Positions 11,729-22,814 of a stretch of DNA of 64,000 nt are shown in pieces. This DNA is from Choanephora cucurbitarum (lineage: Eukaryota > Mucoromycota > Mucoromycetes > Mucorales > Choanephoraceae), in the NCBI GenBank assembly GCA_025331435.1, contig JAIWNI010000019.1, positions 124,001 to 188,000 on the forward strand. The letters are read 5' to 3'. The position numbers were made by a program, and so were the translations under genes. Each line of letters opens with the position of its first letter. The stretch's first letter is position 1. The notes below the pieces were generated by a model. That model was not told the origin of the DNA and made no database searches. It saw only the letters and a list, made by a program, of their open reading frames with translations.

Positions 11729-13163
11729 ATGACAGACCAAAATGAGTGTATTCAGCAAAATCAATTTGTGATTATTGAAATGCCCAGTGGAAATGCTAAA
11801 ATGGTCAACTTGAAGCCCAACACGTAAACTAGAGGGGAATCGAATCAAAAGAGAGAAAAAGGGCTTAATTTTCTTTCTATAGTAACATCAGTTTGGGTAA
11901 ATTTGGTACATTCAAATCAGATCAATTGATTGGAAAGCCTTGGGGTTTATCTTATGAGATTGTTGGCAAGAAGGGTGAAATTAGACCTGTGGAACATGTA
12001 TCCAAGCATGAAACAGTGGGTAAGAAGAAAAAAAAAGGATAATGACAGTAGACTGACAGAGTCATCACAGAGGAAACAGCAGCCAACAATCAAATGATTG
12101 TAGATGATGGTTCAGTTCAAAAGTTATCTCAGGAAGAAGTACTGAAGTTAAAGGAAAGAGGATTAAAGGGTGAATTGGCAACAGAGGATATTATCAAGAT
12201 GATGGTCGATTCTCACACAGAATTCGAAAAGAAGACAGAATACTCAAAGGCCAAATATATCGCTAGAAAGAAGAAAAAGTTCATGAAAGTCTTTACACCC
12301 ATCCGCCCTACATTATGTTCAATCACCAACTATTTCTACAACAAGAACCCCGAGAAGATCAAGCATCTCCGTATCGATACTCTCTCTCAACTCTTAAGTC
12401 TGGGTAATGTCCATGCAAACTCCAAATTGCTTGTAGTAGACGATACACAGGGCTTGATTGTCTCTTCTCTTCTTGAACGTATGGGTGGTTTTGGTCAATT
12501 GGTGGCTCTTCATGAAGGCGAATTCCATAACTATGACATTTTGCGTTACATGAATTTCCCCAAATCAACTCAAAGCATTTTACATACCGTACCCTTTGGT
12601 TTAGTGGATCCTTCTGTGCCTGAAGGTAAGTGATATTCTCTGTCTAAAAATGGCACTGTATTGATGCCGCTTTCCTCTTAGAAACGTTTGAGTTATTATC
12701 TGCCGAAGAGATAGAAGGATTGGATGAAGATCAAACAAGAGCTTATAATAGACGCAAGACATCATGGGAGTACAAGGTCAAATCAAGAAAGTTGTTATAT
12801 GAAGGCAATTTTGATGGTTTGATCCTCTCTTCTAGTTATCAACCAGAAACAGTCTTGAAGGAACTAAAGCAATACATCTCTGGATCTCGGCCTGTTGTGG
12901 TCTATAGTTTCAGTAAAGAAGTGTTGTTGACAGCAGCCTATTGGATGCGTAGAAGCAAAGACTTTTTGAATGCAGATATCACTGAAAGCAGTCTACGTGA
13001 ATACCAAGTGTTGCCTGGACGTATGCATCCCCATATGATGACAAGTGCTGGTGGCGGCTATATTCTGTCTGGCCTTCGTGTCATCGATTGCCCTTATGAT
13101 CCCTCCAAGAGATCAGAGGGGGATGATAGACGCAGTAAGAAGAGTAAGGTAGAAGCTGTTTAA
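11729..13163 (+). CDS. TRM6: tRNA (adenine58-N1)-methyltransferase non-catalytic subunit
   Basis: Four exons (11729-11823, 11883-12019, 12071-12625, 12682-13163) with introns of 59, 51 and 56 nt encode 422 residues. The protein matches Trm6/Gcd10: an N-terminal beta-barrel (VIIEMPSGNAKMVNL, LGKFGTFKSDQLIGKPWGLSYEI), EETAANNQ, the linker with KYIARKKKKF, then a methyltransferase-like Rossmann domain lacking a canonical SAM motif (LLVVDDTQGLIVSSLLERMGG, SGSRPVVVYS) and the C-terminal REYQVLPGRMHPHMMTSAGGGYILSG that is strongly conserved in the family. Trm6 partners with catalytic Trm61 to make m1A58 in tRNA, including initiator tRNA, in the nucleus. The last 20 residues are Lys/Arg-rich and could serve as a nuclear localisation signal. 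Length is close to the yeast and human proteins. Confidence 0.93.
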
Positions 13164-13317
13164 ATGAAGCACATGTTTATTTCATTTTCCGCATAAAAGA
13201 GTGACGCCTTTTTAAACTTTTTTTTTTGAAACGGGATGTCAAAACACTAAATAATAAAAATTTCAAAGTTTACCCCTCTTAATTTCCTTCACTCTCTTTC
13301 TTTTTTCTTAAATAACG

Positions 13318-15372
13318 ATGGCACCTCCCATGATGGTAAATTGAATCTAATGACTCTATTCACAAAGAACAAGATGAGCTATAAGAAAAGACAAGTTAGA
13401 AGAAGGAAAGAGAGAAGGAATAGGAGATAAAAAAAATATTAAAAAAAAAAAGAGTGACGACGCGTTACTTCATCATCTCATCTCATCAACCAAAAAAAAA
13501 AACGTTGGGATCAGCTCGGTAGTCTGTTGCCTGGTTCATCTCTCATTTCTTCTTTTTTCTTTCTTTCTTATGCTTGGGTTGGAAACAGCTTTCGAGACAG
13601 ATAGACTAACTTTGTTTCCATAGCAACCACAAATCATTCTTTTGAAAGAAGGTACTGACACTTCTCAAGGCAAAGGTCAACTTCTTTCCAACATCAATGC
13701 CTGTACTGCCGTCGTTGATACTGTAAGAACAACCTTGGGTCCAAGAGGTATGGATAAGTTAATGGTAGATAGCCGAGGTCAAGTCACTATTTCCAACGAT
13801 GGTGCTACTATCATGAAATTACTCGATATCGTTCACCCTGCTGCAAAGACATTAGTTGACATTGCTCGTTCTCAAGATGCTGAAGTATGTAGATCGATTG
13901 ATGAGCGATGAGATTTAACTAATCTGTTTAATGTAGGTGGGTGATGGTACCACAAGTGTCGTTTTGCTTGCTGGTGAATTATTAAAGGAAGTAAAGAGCT
14001 ATATCGAAGAAGGTGTCAGTCCTCATGTCATCATCAAGGGATACAGAACTGCTGCTCGTTTGGCTATCAACAAAGTGAAAGAATTGGCTGTTCAGATTGA
14101 CAAGAACAATGAAGTGTAAAGATGGCATTTTTTTTTCTTGGGGGAGAAAATCAATTTCACAGGCTAACTTATCTCTATAGTGAATTCCGTGATTTACTTT
14201 CCAAGTGTGCAGCCACTGCCATGAATTCCAAATTGATTTATTCTCAAAAGGACTTTTTCACAAAGATGGTTGTGGATGCTGTCATGTTACTTGATCAAGA
14301 AAGCTTAAATGAACGTTTGATTGGTATTAAGCGCGTTCCTGGTGGTGCCATGCAGGACTCTATGTTAGTCAAGGGTGTTGCCTTCAAAAAGACATTTGCC
14401 TATGCCGGTTTTGAACAACAACCCAAGTCCTTCAAGAACCCTAAAGTGTTGTGTCTCAATGTCGAGCTTGAATTGAAGGCAGAGAAGGACAATGCTGAAG
14501 TGCGTGTTGAACAGGTCTCTGAGTACCAAGCCATTGTCGATGCTGAATGGCAAATCATCTTCCAAAAGTTAGAGGCCATTGTTGCCAGTGGTGCCAAGGT
14601 TGTTTTGTCCAAGTTACCTATTGGTGATTTGGCCACACAATACTTTGCCGATCGCGATATTTTCTGTGCTGGTCGTGTAGCTAAGGATGATATGGATCGT
14701 GTTGTTCAAGCTGTCGGTGGTGCTGTTCAATCTACTACCTCTGACTTGCGCCCTGAGCATTTGGGTCAATGTGAATCATTTGAAGAAAGACAGGTGGGTG
14801 GTGAACGTTTCAATATCTTTGAAGGTTGCCCTCAAGCCAAGACCTGTACCTTGATCCTTCGTGGTGGTGCTGAACAGTTCATTGCTGAAGTAGAACGTTC
14901 TCTCCATGATGCTATCATGATTGTCAGACGTGCGATCAAGAACAACTTGGTTGTTGCTGGTGGTGGTGCTACTGAGATGGAACTCTCTAAATACCTTCGT
15001 GTTCACTCTCGCACCATTGAGGGTAAACAACAATTGATCATTGGTGCTTTTGCAAAGGCCTTTGAAGTGATCCCAAGACAATTATGTGACAACGCTGGTT
15101 TCGATGCTACTGATATCTTGAATAAGCTTAGAATGAAGCATGCTCAAGGCCATGTCTGGTATGGTGTCGATATCAACAATGAAACTATTGCCGATAACTT
15201 TGAAGCCTTTGTTTGGGAACCTGCTCTTGTCAAGACAAATGCTATTGCTGCTGCTACTGAAGCTGCTTGTTTAATTTTGTCTGTTGATGAAACCATCAAG
15301 AATGCTCAAAGTGAGAAGCCACAAGCTGGCTTACCTCGTGGTGGCCGTGGTAGAGGTGCTATGAGACGATAA
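13318..15372 (+). CDS. CCT7: T-complex chaperonin subunit eta
   Basis: Four exons (13318-13335, 13624-13884, 13937-14115, 14181-15372) give 549 residues, the usual size for CCT7. The first exon is only 18 nt (MAPPMM) and is followed by the longest intron seen here (288 nt). Group II chaperonin signatures are intact: [22 protein letters not shown], the ATPase motif [28 protein letters not shown] and [12 protein letters not shown]. The tail [16 protein letters not shown] is typical of the eta subunit. The protein is one of eight subunits of the cytosolic TRiC/CCT ring that folds actin, tubulin and WD40 proteins with ATP. Exon 4 codons are strongly biased to C- and T-ending forms, as expected for a highly expressed gene. 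It lies 155 bp downstream of TRM6 on the same strand, in separate transcription units. Confidence 0.95.
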
Positions 15373-15689
15373 AGAAATCATTATTATTACATATATATAC
15401 ACAGTCTAAAAGAAAAGGAGATTTATACATGCAACACAATACATTACACAACTTAGTTCATCTTTAACAATAAAAAAAATTGCTATCATTTTTTTTCTCT
15501 TCAAATAAATATGCATTACAACAATAAAATTCTTATTCTAAAAAGTAATTAGTAGATGATCCTTTTAAATTGGCTTAAATATTCTATTAAAAGAACTCTA
15601 AAGTCTATAAAAGCAAATGGGCTTTACACACATCTTTCTTTTCATCAAGACCTTTTTTCTCTAAACCTTCCATTCCTTTCTTATTTTTA
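15373..15689 (+). promoter_or_regulatory. CCT7 3' region and HMG-box gene promoter with TATA box
   Basis: 317 bp between two plus-strand genes. The CCT7 3' part is AT-rich with AATAAA-like words near 15468, 15504 and 15524. A good TATA box, TATAAAAG, sits at 15606-15613, about 77 bp before the HMG-box ATG, and is followed by a C/T-rich leader. No coding potential is seen. Confidence 0.5.
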
Positions 15690-16340
15690 ATGATGTGTTC
15701 CAAAGTTGACAAGGATTCCAAGATTCCTCGCCCATTGAATAGCTTTATGATCTTTCGTCTCGAGAAACAACGCGAGATCACTCAGCTATGCCCCGGTGCC
15801 AACCATCGTGATATGTCCAAGATCATATCCAAATGGTGGCATGAATTGCCTGCAGAGGAGAAACAAGTCTATATTGACCAAGCTGCAAAAACCAAGAAGG
15901 AGCACATCATGAAATATCCCGGTTACAAATACAGACCAAAAAGGAACTCAAAGCCCAAGAGAGCATACAAGAAGCATCCCGAAAACGAATTGATCGCTCG
16001 AGATTCTGATAGTGCGCAAATACTACTTACATTATATAACCTTGGTAATTCATACACTCCCTTTGATCAGCCAAGCCAAAGAACCATCCTGCCGGAAAAC
16101 CTGCCTGCTGAACAAATGTTTTCTACTGTCTTTGACGAAAAGCCATCCGGTCCTCTCAAGCCTGAGTGTATGCTGAAATTCCAACAAGAGTTTTTCTCTA
16201 GTTACTATTTGCCTATGCCATTGGATATGGTTCAGAGAGTGTCGACAAATTCGTTTGCTAGTTCAGGATATCCATTTCAAACTGTTCCAAGTACTATATT
16301 CACTACACCTGGATACATGCCTTTCAATCCTTATTTTTGA
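15690..16340 (+). CDS. HMG-box (MATA_HMG-like) transcription factor
   Basis: Intron-less gene of 216 codons. Residues about 11-83 form one HMG box: KIPRPLNSFMIFRLEKQREI, then DMSKIISKWWHELPAEEK, YIDQAAKTKKEHIMKYPGYKY and the basic end RPKRNSKPKRAYKK. The PRPLNSFMIFR start and WW pair are typical of the sequence-specific fungal MATA/Ste11/Rox1 group, which bends DNA in the minor groove and often controls mating or hypoxic genes. The rest (residues 100-216) is Pro/Ser/Phe-rich with no known domain and may be an activation region. There are two adjacent ATGs; I give the first. Flanking genes (CCT7, pectinesterase) are not those known around the Mucorales sex locus, so this is probably a paralogue rather than sexM or sexP. 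Confidence 0.85.
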   Translation: MMCSKVDKDSKIPRPLNSFMIFRLEKQREITQLCPGANHRDMSKIISKWWHELPAEEKQVYIDQAAKTKKEHIMKYPGYKYRPKRNSKPKRAYKKHPENELIARDSDSAQILLTLYNLGNSYTPFDQPSQRTILPENLPAEQMFSTVFDEKPSGPLKPECMLKFQQEFFSSYYLPMPLDMVQRVSTNSFASSGYPFQTVPSTIFTTPGYMPFNPYF

Positions 16341-16709
16341 GATCTCCCTAGATCTGAGTGTCATCCAGAAAGTAGAAAAAGTATAAGTTATGGCCGAGGT
16401 GTGTATGTGTATTTAATTTTATTATGTTTATTCAATCCATGCAAATTTATTGCTCAAGAATAAAGAACAAAGAAATTTACAAATTCATATAATTCATATT
16501 GTTCCTCCCCTTTCATATATTTCATGCGATTTGCTATGATGAAATTATTATATTGTGGAGGGCTCTTTTAATTTCGACACTGCTGCAAATACAGTAATTC
16601 GGTGTTTTATGTACACTGGCTTTCTTCACTATTCAACACTACCCAGCTAATATCACAAAGCTCAAAATATAGTCTCATTCAAAGAGTGATTTTTGTTTGA
16701 TCTTTACTA
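16341..16709. other. Tail-to-tail intergenic spacer
   Basis: 369 bp between the converging HMG-box and pectinesterase genes. AT-rich, with poly(A)-signal-like words (AATAAAG near 16459) for the HMG-box transcript. No further gene or motif is visible. Confidence 0.5.
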
Positions 16710-17835
16710 TTACTTGTGTAATCCAAATGCTTTCTCTATGCAACCTTTTTCTTTCAATGCGCAATCGATTCCTGGGAATGGCTTGTAATGGGCAATGTCT
16801 GTGCTATTTAACGAAGATGCGAAAGGAGCGCGCAAAGATCCAAAAGATCCACTTGGTCCATTGTTTTTGTATTCGCCAAAGAGCACATGGTTGGTGCGAG
16901 GATCGGTTGCTTTCCAGATAGACCAGCCAGCAGGTTTAATATGGTTTTCAAAGTATGAGTGCATATAAACGACACGAGCATACTGACTCCAAGGTCGGCC
17001 AAGATAGGTTGAGTTGGCAAATTGAGTGTTGGAGGTGAAGGAGAGTGTAGTGTTGGCATTAGAGGCAATTGGACCAGAAGGAATGGTAGCTTTCAAATGA
17101 CATTGGTTAAAATAAAATCCGCCAGTGACACTTTCCGAAGCTCTGTTTTGAGCAGTAACATAGCCTACAGCATTTGACCCAATTACACAACCTTGGAAGT
17201 AACCTATATAGTGTTTACTTTAGATGAATCTCTTGTGCCATATGTGTTCATCTCATTTGCCGTTACATACCAACACCATAACCGAAAATAAAATCAACCG
17301 AGCCTTCTACATAACAATCTTTGAAGTAAGCAGTTCCAGTTGCATTTATCAAAAGTGTATCTTGGAAGCCATAAATCTTGGTCTTGTAGAAGGACACCTG
17401 TTGACCTTGCACATTAAGAGCCACAGTGGCCATATCTCTTGTTTGCTTGAATGTATTTGTCAAAATCAAGTTGCGGAAGCTGACATTGTTACCATTGACT
17501 GTAACAACAGCCTTTTCCCATGCATGGCTGCTGGGGTCTTGGGTATTGTGAGCAATGCTATATTGAATATAGACTTTACCAGAGTCTGCTGCCTCAAGGT
17601 TCACATTAGATCGGTTAACCCAAACGCGCTCATTATAGATGCCAGCAGCAATAGAGACAGTGTACGATTGGTTGTCATTAGGCAGAGCATGCAATGCATC
17701 AGAAATAGTTTGATAGTCACATAAGGCACATACTTTGACCGATGCAGCCTCTGATAAACTTGCGAGCATGAAAATGGTAATAAATAGAGTTATAAGAAAC
17801 ATTTGCCTTTTTCTTGATGGTAGAGAAGCTTTCAT
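16710..17835 (-). CDS. Secreted pectinesterase (carbohydrate esterase family 8)
   Basis: Two exons (17271-17835 and 16710-17203) with a 67-nt intron give 352 residues. The N-terminus (MKASLPSRKRQ then FLITLFITIFMLASLSEA) is a signal peptide with likely cleavage near residue 30. CE8 signatures are in order: YQTISDALHALP, the GxYxE-like segment AGIYNERVWV, GFQDTLL with the catalytic-site Gln and Asp, the second catalytic Asp in DFIFG, and LGRPW carrying the conserved Arg and Trp. The enzyme removes methyl groups from pectin in plant cell walls, which suggests a saprotrophic or plant-associated lifestyle. Several N-x-S/T sites suggest N-glycosylation. Intron position, two residues after the DFIFG block, keeps frame into GYFQGCVIG. 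Only one such gene is in the window. Confidence 0.93.
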
Positions 17836-17873
17836 TATTTGAAAAAAAAAATATAGACAATCAAATGCTTCGT

Positions 17874-17882
17874 GTATTTATA
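17874..17882 (-). promoter_or_regulatory. TATA box of the pectinesterase gene
   Basis: On the minus strand TATAAATAC lies about 40 bp upstream of the pectinesterase ATG, followed by an A-rich leader. Its closeness to the start codon implies a very short 5' leader. Position and sequence fit a TATA element; function is inferred. Confidence 0.4.
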
Positions 17883-19379
17883 GTTCTTGATGTTAAATTG
17901 CAACCTCTTTTTTTTTTCTCAACAGAAATGGAGAAAATATCAGTGTAACTTTCGGCCATTTCTTTATTGTCCTCTGACATTATTATCCGATAATGAAGAA
18001 ACCTATCTTACCTTTAGTTTTTTGTGGAGAAGGAACACGAAGTCAGACAAGGAACGAGGTACAGCATTAATTTGAGAAAATGGCCTTTTGTTTGATCGAA
18101 TTATTCCTTATTAGGTCAAACTTTATTTCATTAAATTCTCATGCAACCCCACATTATTTTCGGAAATCGATTGCACCTCGAGAGAAACAGACTACACAAG
18201 GAAAGCGTCGATGAAGAGCAAATAGCGTATAGCACCGTAAAATCAATAGCATTACTTCGCAACTTGAGAGAGAGAGAGTTGCTCTCTGTTTAATTATATG
18301 TATAGTTTTGAGTCAAGTGTCAACGGCCCTCACAGAAATTTTCCAAATAGACTATTGTCCTGACAAAGTCATCTATTGACATGGTATCAGTACTTTTCCT
18401 TATCATTGCCGTCTTCTTTTACAATTTGGGCTATGCGGTTACTTACTGATATAATAGTCGTATGATTGATGTGTATAGATTGCATATGCAGCTACTATGG
18501 TCTTTCAACCCTATTTCTCCTAATTCTTTCAAGCACTGTGTGCCTTGCAAGCAAAAGAAAAAAAGAAGAAGAAAGAGCCAAATGAGCTTCATTACCAACT
18601 ACATAGTTCTTTGAATATCTCTTGCTCCAGTTAATCAGGGTCCAAATGACTGTTTTGCCTAAACAAAGAACAAATTTGTATTTCAGTCTTTAGGTTTTTT
18701 TTTCCTAGCGATCAATTATTGCACATGAAAGCTAGAGTGAAAACTAAAACAAAGCGCACAAATGAGTCATCAGTCTCCCAACTTCCCATTTAGGGGATTA
18801 TTCTGCAACAAAATCAAACAGCTGCTTTCATTGCCAACAAGTAGGTTTTATTAACATCAAAACGAATATTAATTTGTTTATCTTTCTTCATAAGAAAAAA
18901 GAAATTGACAGCTAAAGCCATAAAAGTACTTGAATCTACTTCTTGTTTCAGAGTGAATGATACTTACATGTGTTTACAATCTTCATTAGTGCCACTATCT
19001 TAACTTCTTCACTTTGTCTTTATGGAAAGCATCAAGACATATGATCATTAAAACGACATAAAGACAATGGTACAAGAAGATACTTTCAAATTGATATTAA
19101 AAGGACAAAACTTACCAAGAAAGCTATATAAAAGAAGAAAAAAGAGACAAAAGGCTTTGAATTTATTCACGACTACTGGCAAAGGCTTATCTTTTCCTAA
19201 CACTTATAACATTCAAACGAGCTTATTTCATAGAAGTGTCGCTAAAAAGCGAGGAAAGCAAGAGAAAGACTGAAACCTAAATGCGAGCTCTTTCAAGTTT
19301 CAAATGCAGCAACTCAACTAGAGTTAAAAGCGAGTAACTATGTGAACGCGTCAGACACAGAATGTGAGGCAGCTTCCGA
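17883..19379. other. Start of gene-poor island
   Basis: About 1.5 kb with no recognisable gene. A short GA repeat occurs near 18267-18277. A 68-codon frame at 19067-19273 (plus) is Lys/Arg-rich and leads toward the DIRS-like relic, so it may be a decayed upstream part of that element, but it has no motif I can identify. Confidence 0.4.
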
Positions 19380-20760
19380 ATTGATTCAAACAAATAGATA
19401 TTGAACAAAGGAAGCAAAAGAAGCCTCGATCAATGCTCATGAACTGAAGATGGTCCTGTTTGCAGTGAAGTCACATGCGGAAAATACAAAAACTTAACTA
19501 TCCACATTCACACCGACAACATAACAGCACTAAAACATGTCAAGAAATCAAGAGGGATAACATCAACTTTGTTACAAACATTAACTTTAGAAATTCAACA
19601 AATCGTGACAACATACTACATACAAGCACATTAATTTCACTGAAAGCAAAGAAAGACAAGGTCAAATCAATGTTGTTGATGATACCAACGTTGAACAATG
19701 ACGATGAGCATGATCAGGTGGAAGCCCTCATAGTTTCAAGTCAATAGGAAGCTGAAGCTGACCTCCTGTAGATTATCAGGCTGCAAAACTCAGAAGAAGA
19801 TATTTCGGAAGCAGCAAGCAGATACTTAGAAAATGCAAACAAGAAAAGCACCCACAAATACTATGGCATTTTGTGGAGGAGATGGGCTAAGTGGTGTACG
19901 GACAAGAATTCGAGAATGGATCCTCTAGGATATAGCCCAAATGCAGTACTGGAATACCTCGTAGGTCATAATCAGTTTTCTTCTCAACACTTGAATACCA
20001 ATTGCGTCTGTTTACCGAGTAACTCATCCGAATAAACCACCTATAGCATCTAACGAGAGAATCATACTGTTCTTTAAGGCCAAACGGAGAAAGAATCCAA
20101 GATTAAGAAACAATAACAAGGAAGTTTACCCTTTAGAGCCCGTTTTGAAGATGATACGGGGTTGGGACGAGAATGGACAGCTACTGCTACAAAAACTACA
20201 ACTAAAGACTCTAATGTTGCTGAAAACTGCTACTATCTGGAGACCTCACTGAGATATAGACGCATTACAATACCGAGATGTTAATATTCCTATGAATGAC
20301 AATCATGAAATCAGGGGTGTGGCATTACTTGCAAGAAGCCTGAAGGAAACTGACTCTAATCAATCAAAACTAGATGTTATCGGCGAAGAAAGGGCGTGTT
20401 CCGTGAGAACGCCATGGATGTTTGTTGGCAACAAGAGGGAATTTCAAAAAATGTTAAAAGATGACCACACTTTGATCTACTTGTCTTCGAGTAACAAAGA
20501 GAAGGGACCTGTCTCTGCAAAGGCTATTTGAAGCTGGATGAAAGAAGCATTAAAAGAAGCAAGAATTGACGCTGAAATATACAAAGCACACTCATTGAGA
20601 GCGGCTCCAAGTGCTGAAGCAGTTTTGAAGGGCGCAACCCTCCAAGAGGTCAAGACTCATAGCAGTTGGAGCTAAAGCTCTAACAAGGTGGAAGACTACT
20701 ATTTCTGATCACCTAACCAGCATGAGACAGGAAAGAAGATGGCTGAAGGATTTTTTCAAT
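19380..20760 (+). mobile_element. Decayed DIRS-like retroelement: RNase H plus tyrosine recombinase remnants
   Basis: Conceptual reading in shifting plus-strand frames shows two retroelement domains in order. Around 19405-19630 is an RNase H end: INAHELKMVLFAVKSHA, then after a frameshift LTIHIHTDNITALKHVKKS and LLQTLTLEIQQIV. Around 20060-20710 is a tyrosine recombinase: TATIWRPH-stop-DIDALQYRDVNI, LLARSLKETDSN, VRTPWMFVGNK, DHTLIYLSSSN, SWMKEALKEARIDAEIYKAHSLRAA, LQEVKTHSSWS and VEDYYF. The Arg, H-x-x-R, His/Trp and Tyr positions of the recombinase active site can all be placed. Several in-frame stops and frameshifts show that the copy is dead. RNase H followed by a tyrosine recombinase is the DIRS/Ngaro order. 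Reverse transcriptase was not recognised upstream, and element ends and terminal repeats were not found. Confidence 0.7.
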
Positions 20761-21116
20761 CTACGGAAAAGCAAACAACATCCGAATTTGGAGCGAGCCA
20801 TGTGGCGATTGTGGTAAGCACGGACCACATTTAAATGGTGCTGGGTGGGAGCTTAAATTCGATTGCGCACATGATTTATTTTTCGCATTTCTTTTAATCC
20901 TTCTACATTCAAACTCAAAAATGACAACAACCGAAAGAACAAAATGTATGATTTGAATTGTCACTTAATGTCTGTTACTCATGTTATTTTTGTAGTATTC
21001 CGCACATATACTCATTCCAAAAAGCCAACGACTAAAATACATTTAAGTGACTTTTTGATTTAAAACAGAAGTCAAGTCAATAGATTGTCAGAAAAATCGA
21101 AGAGCTTCAGAGCTTT

Positions 21117-21375
21117 ATGGATAGCAGATTTGAATCTCTATCTAAGGAAGAAGACATACAAGCAACAAGCTTTTCTAAATGCATAAGCTATAATTTTTTA
21201 CTAAACTTGACTGCGATCTTAAACTCGATAGGATGTCAAGACAAATGTTGTATGAGAGGTAAGTAATTTTACTTTTATGTTTCATAGCATGTACAAATGT
21301 TATTTGATAGGACAAAGAGGAGACCTCAATTACAGCAAGCAAGAGAATTGGCTACTTCCACAGTCAAAATGTTGA
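21117..21375 (+). CDS. Possible two-exon short orphan protein (low confidence)
   Basis: An ATG at 21117 opens a frame (MDSRFESLSKEEDIQ) that runs to a good donor at 21259 (GTAAGT); an acceptor at 21310 restores the frame and leads to a stop at 21375, for 68 residues. The spacing of the 52-nt intron fits the other genes here. A second frame after the acceptor is also open, so the true product is unclear. No known domain. It may be a decayed piece of the orphan frame that follows or of a repeat. Confidence 0.2.
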
Positions 21376-21683
21376 TTATGATGAAGGAGAGGCAAGCTCA
21401 AGATTGATTAATAGATTGACAAATCAATTCAATATTTATCTAGTGAAAAGTTGAAGAAGAAGACTATTATTCTTAAACCATCTTTTTCATTATACACTAC
21501 TTGCCAAACGCTCAAGACCGTTACAGTCTCGTACTGGTAAACAAAAGGCTTTGGTCAATTGCTACATGCTTTAGAAAAAGGCATTTTGTTTTGGAATATG
21601 GGATAAACGCACTTGATTTGAGGTGCATAACAACTCTCACCGTGACAGAAGCTCAATACAAGCTTGCTCTCATTAGACATGTA

Positions 21684-22421
21684 ATGAAATATGCCATCTG
21701 TCGTCAGCAAGTTTACTTTCAGCAGAAAAGAGTCGAATTTAGATTAGCAGAATTGTTCGCGACAATTAACAGAGAGCGCGCCTTCGTTGTCCCTGCAACA
21801 ACACATAATACATTTATGGCGGCAATCGATGAGTCTAGTAATAAGCATGTGAACATCAAGTTGATGGAATCTCACCTTGAGAATATCAAGACACCCGAAG
21901 AAGTCAAAGTGAAGTTGGAGATGATCAAGAATGTTGAGAAAGCCAAATCCGCCGAGACAAATGGCTGTTATCATCTTTTCAAAAACAAAATGAATCATGT
22001 TATCCCTTCTTATGTCAGCTCATTCTTCAATCCTAATGACTTTCATTTGTATAAGGGTTCTCACGAGAACGAAAAAGCTGACACCGCCAGAAAAGTCGAT
22101 GAGATGGTTAGATCTTCAACACAATTCCTTGAAGCCGTCATTCTAATGGAAAACCACTGGTTTTTCGTTACTAGCCTTTGTGTCTTAGTTCATGACAAGA
22201 ACTTGGATGATTGTGCAGACATGTCGAAGATAGGCCCGCAAGATGAAGTCATAGCATTCATCCGTCGCAAAACTAGGACAGGAAGAGATAGCTTTGAGCT
22301 TACTCTACGCTTTTCAAACATAGAGTTGTTGTGTACGTCAGGATTTTTTTTTGTCATGTCAATAGCACTGATATTCAAACCTTCTTTGGACCAGCAATAT
22401 CTACGCTACCTAAAGCAATGA
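21684..22421 (+). CDS. Orphan reading frame of about 245 codons or more
   Basis: An uninterrupted plus-strand frame runs from about 21490 to 22421; the first in-frame ATG is at 21684 (MKYAICRQQVYFQQKR), which would give 245 residues. Upstream in the same frame is a plausible continuation (LPNAQDRYSLVLVNKRLWSIA), reminiscent of the end of an F-box helix, but without an ATG, so a 5' exon may be missing or the gene may be truncated. The middle is charged and helical (VKVKLEMIKNVEKAKSAE). No membrane segment or signal peptide is clear except a hydrophobic patch near the end. I do not recognise a family. Its place directly behind a dead retroelement suggests a decayed or lineage-specific multicopy gene rather than a conserved one. 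Confidence 0.35.
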   Translation: MKYAICRQQVYFQQKRVEFRLAELFATINRERAFVVPATTHNTFMAAIDESSNKHVNIKLMESHLENIKTPEEVKVKLEMIKNVEKAKSAETNGCYHLFKNKMNHVIPSYVSSFFNPNDFHLYKGSHENEKADTARKVDEMVRSSTQFLEAVILMENHWFFVTSLCVLVHDKNLDDCADMSKIGPQDEVIAFIRRKTRTGRDSFELTLRFSNIELLCTSGFFFVMSIALIFKPSLDQQYLRYLKQ

Positions 22422-22814
22422 CTGAGAGCTATAAGACAGTATGCTCAAAACAAATTTTTGTGAAAAACGAGGTTCCTGTTGTGTCTGACATACAACATAA
22501 CATAATTCATAATGACTTAATAATGTAACAAAGCTGGATTCTCATAACTGATGTAATACAATGTGACAAAGTTCAGGGTTTGGGATATGAACCAAAATGA
22601 AGAATCAACCAGATCCAAAGAAATAAACTGAGTTGAATCTCAATCTGTTAATGTGTATCCCAGCTATCAATGTAAACCCTTCATCTAATGTCTAAGATCT
22701 GACACAGGCACTTCTATAAATATCATGTACTTTTACACTCAATAAAAAGTAATTCTTTGACTAGTTTGATTTCTATTGTTTTAACTTTGTAACTGACAAG
22801 CCAGTTCGTTTCGT

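Noticed and set aside
15690..16340. HMG-box gene as the sexM/sexP mating-type gene
   Set aside because: The neighbours expected at the Mucorales sex locus are not present in the window.
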